The notes under the pieces were generated by a model. The model saw only the letters and a list, made by a program, of their open reading frames with translations, was not told the DNA's origin and did no database searches. From a virus, in the IMG/VR virus record IMGVR_UViG_3300033153_010975, positions 1 through 49,790 of that record: DNA of 49,790 nucleotides; one strand, given 5' to 3'. How positions within the stretch are numbered: the stretch's first letter is position 1; each line of letters opens with the position of its first letter. The position numbers and the translations under genes are program-made. Below are positions 1 through 7,273 of the stretch, piece after piece.

Positions 1-114
1 GACTTTTTCAACGCTCTGCCGGACTTTTTAGGAATAACCATACTTTTTATCGGGTTATGTGCCTATCGTGCCGGAGAAGGCGCGACAGAGGGCTATACGT
101 GGAAAGCTGATGCA
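1..114. repeat. Left copy of 114-bp terminal direct repeat
   Basis: Bases 1-114 are identical to 49677-49790. The repeat lies inside an open reading frame that is intact when the two ends are joined. It is therefore most simply an overlap left by opening a circular or circularly permuted assembly. A genuine short packaging repeat, as in T7-like phages, cannot be excluded from sequence alone. Confidence 0.95.
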
Positions 115-363
115 AGCGACGTTAAATATATTATCCCGCAGGGCTATGAACGTGGAACTTGGACTGGCACTTATAATTGGCTAAAAGATACCTATCACCA
201 CTGGCGAGGTATCGAAGGAATCGGAATTGCGCTTTGTATTTTCGGCTGCTTGATAAAGGCTCGCGACCTGACGCGCATGGAAGTTTTAATCATTTACGTG
301 CTTGCTCTTTTATCATATCCACTATACCCTTACACGATGGACAAAATAAGGGGGAAAATCTAA
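1..363 (+). CDS. Four-helix membrane protein, 3' part (start lies at 49584)
   Basis: This is the 3' part of a gene whose start is at 49584 across the contig join; frame 1 is open from base 1 to the TAA at 361-363. The joined product is 151 residues with about four hydrophobic segments: two before the join region, one near IEGIGIALCIFGC, and one near the C-terminus. The function is unknown. It sits in a run of small membrane proteins in the late operon, so a role in lysis or envelope modification is plausible but inferred. The stop overlaps the next start (TAATG). Confidence 0.8.
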   Translation, partial: DFFNALPDFLGITILFIGLCAYRAGEGATEGYTWKADASDVKYIIPQGYERGTWTGTYNWLKDTYHHWRGIEGIGIALCIFGCLIKARDLTRMEVLIIYVLALLSYPLYPYTMDKIRGKI

Positions 364-602
364 TGGATCATGTAGTTAATACCGTTGCTCAGGAAGTAAA
401 GGAAGAGGAGAAGGTACAGACTTGCATGGATTGTATGTACTTCCAGTTAACAGAAGAAGCTTCTCTGAGGTGTAAAAGGGCAAATGCAGAAGATTGTGAA
501 GAGTTAAACGTCGGTGACTTATTTACTATGTCTTCTTGCGTCGTTTATTATAACGTCGAACAGCGTAAGCCTTTAGTCTGTCCTCACTTTAAGGAGTCGT
601 AA
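363..602 (+). CDS. Small Cys-rich protein with CxxCxYF motif
   Basis: 79 residues, started at the ATG that overlaps the previous stop (TAATG); a longer upstream start at 177 in this frame would run inside the preceding gene. It has CMDCMYF at about residue 24 and further cysteines (RCK, DCEEL, SSC, CPHF), suggesting a small zinc-binding fold. Similar CxxCxY[FYS] motifs recur in the early half near 28850, 30500 and 43060. Its stop overlaps the next ATG. Function unknown. Confidence 0.7.
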   Translation: MDHVVNTVAQEVKEEEKVQTCMDCMYFQLTEEASLRCKRANAEDCEELNVGDLFTMSSCVVYYNVEQRKPLVCPHFKES

Positions 603-742
603 TGAACGTACTGCGACTTATAATAGGTACAGCATATGCAGCAATTGCATTACCTGTTGCATTAGTAGTTTTAGCCGTAGTATATATTTACTACAAGCTT
701 ACAGGAAGAGATAAAGATGGTATGTTCCAAATGTGGACGTAA
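602..742 (+). CDS. Small single-pass membrane protein
   Basis: 46 residues, started by an ATG that overlaps the previous stop codon. One hydrophobic stretch (about residues 5-31) is followed by a basic tail. It overlaps the next gene by 26 bases in another frame. Its composition, and stop-start coupling on its upstream side, argue that it is real. Possibly part of the lysis or envelope block; no family recognised. Confidence 0.55.
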   Translation: MNVLRLIIGTAYAAIALPVALVVLAVVYIYYKLTGRDKDGMFQMWT

Positions 743-992
743 TTTAAGTTTCGGCGATATGACACGAGATCGTCACCATAAACTTGTATGCTTTAACTGT
801 GCTGCTTCTGACAGTGGTACACTTCCTTATATTATTATAGGTATAGTAGCTATTATAATGCTTCTTGTGATTCCTCTTAGTGCACAAGAAAAGTTATACG
901 AAAGACATTTTGTTGTTGATCTCTCAGACTCTTTAAGTAAATATCAAAGCTTACTTAATGAATATTTTCTTTGGAACGATGTAAGGCTTTAA
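717..992 (+). CDS. Zinc-ribbon plus membrane-anchor protein
   Basis: 91 residues. The N-terminus carries two CxxC pairs (CSKC near residue 3, CFNC near residue 25), as in a rubredoxin-like zinc ribbon. A hydrophobic segment (about residues 37-54) and a polar C-terminal tail follow. The order zinc ribbon then transmembrane helix is common in small membrane-tethered proteins, but no function can be assigned. It lies in the membrane-protein block near the contig join and starts within the preceding small gene. Confidence 0.65.
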   Translation: MVCSKCGRNLSFGDMTRDRHHKLVCFNCAASDSGTLPYIIIGIVAIIMLLVIPLSAQEKLYERHFVVDLSDSLSKYQSLLNEYFLWNDVRL

Positions 993-1046
993 AGAAAGAG
1001 CTGTATATTTTATCATTAAATATAAATAAACTAATAAAGGAATACC

Positions 1047-1364
1047 ATGTTCGATAGTGTGAAGCTGCTTAGTCTCGTTTTAATTTTAACGTGCCTTTCC
1101 TGTGCTAAAACTGAAACGCCGAAGTTAGTTGCGAGTACAGAAGTAAACGGCTGTGTGTATAAGGTCTTTTACACAGCACATACCGATTACAATATTAAGC
1201 AAGTTTTAGGTTCAAAATACATTTTAACTAACAAGCGCGTAAAGAACAACACAGTTTGGTCTTATAAGTATAGAAGCAGAAACTACAACCTAACCATTTG
1301 GCTTAAACGTGATTTAGACGAGAAGCAAAATGGGACAAAACATAAAACTAACAAAGGGAGGTAA
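1047..1364 (+). CDS. Putative lipoprotein, outer-spanin candidate
   Basis: 105 residues. The N-terminus is a signal sequence ending in a lipobox-like LTCLSC with Cys19 as the probable lipidated residue, followed by a basic, tyrosine- and lysine-rich body. A short lipoprotein between small membrane genes fits an outer-membrane spanin (Rz1-type). It is longer than typical Rz1 and not proline-rich, so this is only a suggestion; a superinfection-blocking lipoprotein is an alternative. The last codons contain the strong GGGAGG ribosome site of the next gene. Confidence 0.6.
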   Translation: MFDSVKLLSLVLILTCLSCAKTETPKLVASTEVNGCVYKVFYTAHTDYNIKQVLGSKYILTNKRVKNNTVWSYKYRSRNYNLTIWLKRDLDEKQNGTKHKTNKGR

Positions 1365-1366
1365 CA

Positions 1367-1624
1367 GTGGAAACTATCATTGACTTCATTGGTAAGGACG
1401 TAATATACACAATCCTTGCGGCGTTCTTTAGCGTAATCGTCTACGTCTTCCCAAAAGTTATACGGGCAGTTAATACTCTTGGTAAGGCTATCTCGATGCT
1501 TGCTGAAGCTGCCCAACCGGAATCAGATGGTGGTACGACAGTAACTCCTGAAGAATGGAAGGCTATAGTGGCCAAGTTCAAAGACCTCGGAAAAGTATTT
1601 ACAAAGGTTGAACTCAATGCTTAA
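1367..1624 (+). CDS. Holin-like single-pass membrane protein
   Basis: 85 residues from a GTG start placed 5 bases after the AGGGAGG ribosome site. One transmembrane segment spans about residues 12-32 and is followed by an amphipathic C-terminal half. Size, single helix and position beside a lipoprotein and two further small membrane proteins fit a holin or holin-like component. The endolysin is about 5 kb upstream in the same operon. The family is not securely recognised. Confidence 0.55.
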   Translation: METIIDFIGKDVIYTILAAFFSVIVYVFPKVIRAVNTLGKAISMLAEAAQPESDGGTTVTPEEWKAIVAKFKDLGKVFTKVELNA

Positions 1625-1850
1625 GGGTCTTCTCCAAAAACTTAAGAAAGTAAAGCTCCTTTATTACTTACCTAAACTTTATCTGAAGATAAAGGAGCTT
1701 CAAAAGCATCCAGAGAAGTTGAAGAGTAAAAAGTTTATAAAAGGCTCTATAGAGCTGCTTTTAGCTATTTTAGCTACAGTTGGCGTCATAAGCGAAGACT
1801 TTCGAGAACTTATATTAAACTTGATAATGCAAATTGTAAACTCTCTATAA
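1617..1850 (+). CDS. Small basic membrane protein, possible second holin
   Basis: 77 residues from the ATG that overlaps the previous stop (ATGCTTAA); a TTG start at 1608 would add three residues. The N-terminal half is lysine- and leucine-rich. One hydrophobic segment (about residues 43-59) and an amphipathic end follow. Overlap with the holin-like gene suggests translational coupling. It may be a holin partner or antiholin; this is inferred from position and topology only. Confidence 0.5.
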   Translation: MLKGLLQKLKKVKLLYYLPKLYLKIKELQKHPEKLKSKKFIKGSIELLLAILATVGVISEDFRELILNLIMQIVNSL

Positions 1851-1861
1851 AGGTTACTAAA

Positions 1862-2191
1862 ATGGATGCTCCCTTGTTGTTAACAAAGACTTTTACCTAT
1901 CTTATTCTCGGCGGTATCTCGCTTAGCGGCCTTATTTTAGCTGGTGTTTATCATGCTTACATTAAACCGAAGACTTTTAACGATATAGAGAAGTGCGTGA
2001 AAGATCAGGAAGCCCATTGTGTTGACAAGTTTTTTGATCGGGATAAGGGCGTTACTTTTGAAGTGGAATTAACTGGTATTAAAGATGATATAAAGGGGTT
2101 ACAGAAGCAGAGTAGGGAAACTCAAAAGTGTGTAGCACAAATACATACTAATGTCCAAGTGCTTCTTGAAAGGGTGAAGACTTATGAGTGA
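1862..2191 (+). CDS. Membrane-anchored coiled-coil protein, inner-spanin candidate
   Basis: 109 residues. An N-terminal transmembrane helix (about residues 9-30) is followed by a mostly helical C-terminal part (near residues 70-109). This topology is that of inner-membrane spanins (Rz-type) and of some holin-like proteins. Four cysteines (KCVKD, HCVDK, QKCV and neighbours) are unusual. It is downstream of the lipoprotein and the two small membrane genes and overlaps the next gene by 8 bases. Confidence 0.5.
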   Translation: MDAPLLLTKTFTYLILGGISLSGLILAGVYHAYIKPKTFNDIEKCVKDQEAHCVDKFFDRDKGVTFEVELTGIKDDIKGLQKQSRETQKCVAQIHTNVQVLLERVKTYE

Positions 2192-2561
2192 TTTAGCTTA
2201 TTTCTATCCACCTAAACCGATTGACATTACCCTTGTACAGGGAGCTACCTTTAGAAAGGTAATTCGTTGGAAGCTTACAGCGAACTCGACGAAAGACCTG
2301 ACGGGTTATACTATACTATTTCAAATAAGGCTTTCAACTGATGCTGCGACTGCTTTAGTTAGCCTTACAAATGATTCCGGTATAGATGTTTCTAATTTAA
2401 GCTCTGGTGAATTTACTATAACGATCGAAGATACAGAAACAACTAACCTTGACTTTGACACTGCCGTCTATGACGTAAAGGTTTCTAAAACAGGTGAACC
2501 AACTCGAAGGCTTTTAGAAGGTAACGTTTTTCTAAAGAAACAGGTAAGTAGGAGCGACTGA
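2184..2561 (+). CDS. BppU N-terminal-like virion protein
   Basis: 125 residues, beta-rich. It resembles the N-terminal domain of BppU-type baseplate/receptor-binding proteins: an opening IDITLVQGATF strand, a middle YTILFQIR strand and the closing YDVKVSKTGEPTRRLLEGNV segment. Such proteins attach fibres to the virion. It overlaps the upstream gene by 8 bases and its stop overlaps the start of the long fibre gene (TGATG), consistent with a role in fibre attachment. Confidence 0.6.
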   Translation: MSDLAYFYPPKPIDITLVQGATFRKVIRWKLTANSTKDLTGYTILFQIRLSTDAATALVSLTNDSGIDVSNLSSGEFTITIEDTETTNLDFDTAVYDVKVSKTGEPTRRLLEGNVFLKKQVSRSD

Positions 2562-5203
2562 TGCCTATAAGTAAAGCTTTAATTAAAGGTGAATACCTTG
2601 AGGTTGTACAGACTCTTGAACTTGGAAGTCATGCTGACTTAACAAGCGGCTCTCTTTCTGGTTGGACTCTGGCGACGACTAACTTTAATTCCGGTAGTAC
2701 TTATCCCTACGGTCGCTTCGTAAGTGAGGGCGCAGGTTATATCGATTGGTATGATGTCTCTGGCACTTTACGCTTGAAGCTTGGTACAATTTACGAAGAC
2801 GTACAGGGAGGCTGGCTTAACTCCGGAGGCTTTGGGGGCGACGGATATGAAACAAGGAAAGTCGACGTTTCAGTAACAGGTTTAAAGACTTTAGCAACAG
2901 ATGCAATTTTAGTCGCTTACGAAGGAGGCCTTAAGCTTACAGCGTCAGGTACAATCGTTAAAACTGGTTTCCTGTCTATCGGAAGCTCTCAGCCGATTAT
3001 TCAAATTACAAACGACTACCTAAGCGTTTCTTCTGACTCTGAAAGCCTAAACGCTGATCGCGTTGCTGTCGAGGTTAAGTTTATAAGCCCTTATCCAGCG
3101 AGTTCGGATGTAAGTTTAACTTGTTTTGAAAGCGTAATCGCTTCAAATAACTCTTCTTACGTGTTCGACTACGTTTACTCTTTTAGCTCTTTCATTGTGG
3201 CAGCTGTGGACGCGCCTAATGTCCTTGCAGGTTTTACGGTAGAGAATCTAAATAACGTTGGAACTGGTTTAACTTGCGGCCTTTATATTACAAATGACCT
3301 CTTAGCTCAAGGTGGTGGAACTGTCTTCCCTATCTATTCACTTTCGAGTGAAATCTCATACTTCGAAGGCAGCATACGTATTGCTGATGATCTTTTACTT
3401 GAGACTGGTAATTACCTTATATTTGACAAAGACAGAAATTCAAGAGTTTCTATTTACTGTTCCTCTATCGGTTCTGGCTACGGCTTAACTTTCTTCGTTG
3501 ATTCTGGTTCAGGTTCTATTGAAGTTCTAAGATTCTACGATACACAACTTGCCCAGTTTACTCATCATGTAAGACTTAAAGATGATCGTTATCTATACTT
3601 AGGTTCAGATGATGATGGTGGAATAAGGTTCAACGCGACGGATAGCTGTATAGAGATTGCTTATAGCAGTGCTGCTATAGTTTATGTAACCTCCTCCGGT
3701 CTTGAACTCCAAGCAGGAAGAGATTTAGGTGTTCAATCTGGTCGAGCTATACGGTTCAACGGTATTGCAGGAACTACGTATATAGCAAAGGATGCTGATA
3801 GTCTTAACTTTTTCTACGATGGAACAGAAGTCTTTGAAATTACAGCAGACGCTCTCGTTGTTAAAAGTGGCTTTGATCTTGTAGTCGCGGAAGCTTATAA
3901 GCTAATCCTCGATGGTGCTTCCGAGACAACTTATTTGAGAGGTTCTGGGAATCTTATGTCTTTCTACGTAGCTGGAACACAAGCATTTTACATAGCTTCT
4001 ACAGTGCTATCTACAGGTTTAAAGATTCAAGTTCAATCAGGAGGTGAAACTCTTTCGAGTTCCAAAGCTTTCTATTTAGCTTCAATGGGTACTCTTGCAG
4101 GTGGTGGAGCTTATTCTGTTTATGGCTATCGAGTCACTTTTACAACAAGTGCTCAAAGCCTAACAAGTGTTTTTGGTCTTCATGTAAGTTCCATTGTAGC
4201 TTATACAACGTCTATATTAGCTGGTGTTTACATAGGTACAGTATCAAATGCTGCTGGATCATCGGGGAATGTCTACGGTATCTACATTTCAAACTCTTTA
4301 AGCTCTGCGGGCGGTGGAAGTGTTTATGCTTTTTACTCAGCAGCTACAGAGGAAAGCTACTTTGCTGGTGATATAGCACTTGCTTCGGGAAAGAAGTTAA
4401 TCCTCGACGGGAGCGGTGGGGATTCGTACCTTTATTATAATTCAACTTACTTGGGTTTTTATGAGGATGGATTGGAAGTCTTTACTTTAGGTAATGGTGA
4501 GCATCAAGTTGCTGTAACTGTAAGAAAGGCTGCACATAAATTTGGTTTGAGTGTCTATGGTCAAGGAGCGGTTAATTTTAGTGATGATACTATTTTGCTT
4601 GATGTTAGAGCACAGCCTGTAGCCTCTGATAGAACGGACAATGTTACTGGTCTTTCAGGTTACGTAGATACAGGTATAACCTATACAATTGGTGTAGGTA
4701 CAGGCGTATTAGGTGCTATCTTCCTTAATTCTGCTTCGGATTGTGCAAGTATTAAGGTAGGTACAACCTATAATGCTGGAACAGGGGATGCTATTGGTTT
4801 ATACATAGCTAATAGCATTACAGCTTTAGGTGGAACAGGCTATGCTATATTTTCAGCATCTACGGAAGCGAGTTACTTTGCTGGAGACTTACAGTTAAAC
4901 GGGGATGTAAGTCTTACACCTGGCAAAAAGTTAATCTTTGATGGTGTTGGTGGTACAGATTACATTGACGGTTATTTTGTTACCGGTATGATTAGATTTT
5001 ACTGTGGTAATGTTCAAGCTATGACGCTAACAAATACAGCCTTAAGCTTCTCGCCTATAGGCTTTAAACTTAAGTTAGGTCAAGACTCTAATGCAAACAT
5101 TTTAGCAACTTCACCTGATAATGCTACGTTAATTTACGATAGTACTAATCATAAGCTTATGTTTAGAGCAGGTGGTAGTTGGGAAACAGTTACGAGTTCT
5201 TAG
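2561..5203 (+). CDS. Repetitive tail fibre / receptor-binding protein
   Basis: 880 residues, rich in Gly, Ser and Tyr and predicted beta-rich throughout. Two modules recur. One follows the pattern Gly-Lys-Lys-Leu-Ile-(Leu/Phe)-Asp-Gly, then an aromatic strand and a Phe-Tyr-x-Asp-Gly turn. The other follows Gly-(Leu/Ile)-Tyr-Ile-x-Asn ... Gly-Gly ... Ser-x-Glu-x-Ser-Tyr-Phe-x-Gly and occurs at least three times (near residues 235-270, 580-610 and 750-780). The C-terminus is a short strand-rich cap ending in WETVTSS. This architecture is typical of trimeric phage fibres. The gene follows the BppU-like gene. Confidence 0.8.
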   Translation: MPISKALIKGEYLEVVQTLELGSHADLTSGSLSGWTLATTNFNSGSTYPYGRFVSEGAGYIDWYDVSGTLRLKLGTIYEDVQGGWLNSGGFGGDGYETRKVDVSVTGLKTLATDAILVAYEGGLKLTASGTIVKTGFLSIGSSQPIIQITNDYLSVSSDSESLNADRVAVEVKFISPYPASSDVSLTCFESVIASNNSSYVFDYVYSFSSFIVAAVDAPNVLAGFTVENLNNVGTGLTCGLYITNDLLAQGGGTVFPIYSLSSEISYFEGSIRIADDLLLETGNYLIFDKDRNSRVSIYCSSIGSGYGLTFFVDSGSGSIEVLRFYDTQLAQFTHHVRLKDDRYLYLGSDDDGGIRFNATDSCIEIAYSSAAIVYVTSSGLELQAGRDLGVQSGRAIRFNGIAGTTYIAKDADSLNFFYDGTEVFEITADALVVKSGFDLVVAEAYKLILDGASETTYLRGSGNLMSFYVAGTQAFYIASTVLSTGLKIQVQSGGETLSSSKAFYLASMGTLAGGGAYSVYGYRVTFTTSAQSLTSVFGLHVSSIVAYTTSILAGVYIGTVSNAAGSSGNVYGIYISNSLSSAGGGSVYAFYSAATEESYFAGDIALASGKKLILDGSGGDSYLYYNSTYLGFYEDGLEVFTLGNGEHQVAVTVRKAAHKFGLSVYGQGAVNFSDDTILLDVRAQPVASDRTDNVTGLSGYVDTGITYTIGVGTGVLGAIFLNSASDCASIKVGTTYNAGTGDAIGLYIANSITALGGTGYAIFSASTEASYFAGDLQLNGDVSLTPGKKLIFDGVGGTDYIDGYFVTGMIRFYCGNVQAMTLTNTALSFSPIGFKLKLGQDSNANILATSPDNATLIYDSTNHKLMFRAGGSWETVTSS

Positions 5204-5229
5204 AATAAAACAAAAGAAAGGAAGAGGAC

Positions 5230-5640
5230 ATGAAAGTCAAAGCAGGTAAACTTTTAAGGTTGAAAGAGGAGAAAACTTTGCAGACGCTTCTTACTTGTCG
5301 GGATTTGCCGGTTACCGTTGCGTATGATCTGGCAAAATTTATGCGGGCTATCGACGAAGAAGCTGTTGCTTTAGGTACTGTAAGAGATAATCTTCTAAAG
5401 AAGTATCTTGAACTTGACGAAAACGGTCAGCCTATTGTTGCAAGTACAGAAGGTGAAAAAGCTTTTTATCAGATTAAAGCAGGTAAGGCTATGGAGTTTC
5501 ATGCAGAGATGGATAAACTTTCGGCAAAAGATATTGAGATACCTGTCGATCCGCCGAAAGTTCGCCTTGCTGATATAGACAAAGGCCTACTTTCAGTAAG
5601 TGATTTTGCTAACTTGGAAGGTCTTGTTAACTTTGAATAA
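5230..5640 (+). CDS. DUF1617-like phage protein
   Basis: 136 residues, mostly helical. A lysine- and leucine-rich N-terminus, a central Asp-Glu-Asn-Gly turn preceded by a long helix, and a C-terminal VRLADIDKG segment resemble the phage DUF1617 proteins, whose function is unknown. A good ribosome site (GAAAGGAAGAGG) precedes the ATG. The 3' end overlaps the terminase start chosen here by 8 bases. Confidence 0.55.
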   Translation: MKVKAGKLLRLKEEKTLQTLLTCRDLPVTVAYDLAKFMRAIDEEAVALGTVRDNLLKKYLELDENGQPIVASTEGEKAFYQIKAGKAMEFHAEMDKLSAKDIEIPVDPPKVRLADIDKGLLSVSDFANLEGLVNFE

Positions 5641-7273
5641 ACAAGTCTTAAAAGATAGAGCTTATATTGATGAGCTTTTGTATCGCTGCAGTCTTGATAT
5701 GAAATTCGCGGCGAAGACCTTGTTTTACGAGCACTTCTACAGGCCGTTTTCGCCAAAAATTCATGATCCGATTTTTGCAGCCTTGCAGGACAAAAGCTTA
5801 CGTTATCTGAACGTAATCTCAGGCAGGAAAGCGGGCAAGACTACAATACTAAATCTTGCCTATCCTGCCTACGAGATTCTATTTGCGGACTATGATCCTT
5901 ACATTGTACCTATAAGTCACACTACTACGCATTCGATTAAGCAGTCTCAAAACCTGAAGAAGGAGTTCTCGTCTAACTATATACTTAAGTTTATCATTGA
6001 AGACGTATGGGGAGATATTACAGGTGATGAAGACTCTAAGGAAATCTGGGGATTTAACTTTAGAAATCCAGACGGGGAGGTTGTTAAAAGAGCTATAATT
6101 GAGCCTCGCGGCTTCGGTCAACAGATTCGAGGTTTGATTTCAGGTAACCTGAGACCTAATCTATACCTTGTGGATGACCTTTGGACTTTAGATGATGCAC
6201 GCTCTGATATGTCCGATCCACGCAGTATTGCAAGTAAGAAGTGGGATTGGTTTCATGGAGATTTACTTTCCTCACTCTCTGAAGCAGAAGGCGACTACTT
6301 TCGAGTGATAAACCTCGGTACACCATTAGGGGATAATTCACTTTCGGAAAGACTTGCGGAAATATCTATTACTTATGACGAATACTTGAAACGACGTAAA
6401 GCCGGTGAGACCGTCCGTGAATGGGTAACTATACGTGTTCCTGTTTGTGATGAGTCCTACAATAGCTACTGGGAAGAGCAGCATCCAACAGAAGACCTTA
6501 AACGTAAAGCAGAACTGTTCAAGAAAAATAAACAGTATAGGGTTTTCTGTCGAGAGTACATGGCTAAAAACGTGGCAGGTGACAACGCTGCTTTAGAGGA
6601 ATGGATGTTTCAAATTTACTACCCGGAAACGGAAGCAGAGTTAAACCGTAATCCTATGCTCCGCAGTATGGTTATAGTTGATCCTGCAAGAGAAGCTGAC
6701 GTTGAACACGATCCAACAGCTATAACTGGAGTTTCCATTGATATTGAAACAGGAAAGATTAAAATACGGGAGTCTATCTGCGAAAACTTACATCGCGATG
6801 ATATAATTAATGAAGCTTTCGCTATGGGCTTACGCTTAAAAGCCAGCCATATTGTAGTAGAAGACGCCGGTTTAGGTGAGCATATAAGAACACCCTTTAT
6901 TAATGAAAATATAAGAAGGCTTCTTGGCTTTGACTTTTTCTGGGCGAAACCGAGAGGTAAGAGTAAGGAAATTCGAGTTAGTTGGATTACACCTTACCTT
7001 CGAGTTGGAGATATTCAGTTTAATCGTTACATTGCGGACTACTTTCTTCAGGAGGGTGTAGCTTTTCCTTATGGTAAGTCAGACCATCGCTTGGATACTT
7101 TAGCTTATATAGCACAGGTTATGGAAGAGTGCTCCGACTACTTCATGCCGACAGGATCAGGGACTCTTGAAGATCAAAAGATTCTGGAGAATGAAGAGGC
7201 AACCTTATTAGCTGAAAGTTATCGGGAATTTTTGGCTGAACGTAAAGCAGATTATTATACTGAGGAGATATAA
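5633..7273 (+). CDS. terL: Terminase large subunit
   Basis: About 546 residues from the TTG at 5633, preceded by GGAAGG; an in-frame ATG at 5600 would add 11 residues read out of frame through the upstream gene. The ATPase domain has Walker A SGRKAGKT (about residues 63-70) and Walker B LYLVDD (about residue 195). The C-terminal RNase H-like nuclease shows acidic residues in MVIVDPA, VVEDAG and HRLDTLAY. The enzyme powers DNA packaging through the portal, encoded next, and cuts concatemers. The small-subunit candidate lies about 11 kb upstream in the operon rather than adjacent. Confidence 0.92.
   Translation: MNKQVLKDRAYIDELLYRCSLDMKFAAKTLFYEHFYRPFSPKIHDPIFAALQDKSLRYLNVISGRKAGKTTILNLAYPAYEILFADYDPYIVPISHTTTHSIKQSQNLKKEFSSNYILKFIIEDVWGDITGDEDSKEIWGFNFRNPDGEVVKRAIIEPRGFGQQIRGLISGNLRPNLYLVDDLWTLDDARSDMSDPRSIASKKWDWFHGDLLSSLSEAEGDYFRVINLGTPLGDNSLSERLAEISITYDEYLKRRKAGETVREWVTIRVPVCDESYNSYWEEQHPTEDLKRKAELFKKNKQYRVFCREYMAKNVAGDNAALEEWMFQIYYPETEAELNRNPMLRSMVIVDPAREADVEHDPTAITGVSIDIETGKIKIRESICENLHRDDIINEAFAMGLRLKASHIVVEDAGLGEHIRTPFINENIRRLLGFDFFWAKPRGKSKEIRVSWITPYLRVGDIQFNRYIADYFLQEGVAFPYGKSDHRLDTLAYIAQVMEECSDYFMPTGSGTLEDQKILENEEATLLAESYREFLAERKADYYTEEI

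Noticed and set aside
177-362. Upstream extension of the Cys-rich gene at 363
   Set aside because: The frame overlaps the end of the membrane-protein gene, and ATG 363 couples directly to that gene's stop.
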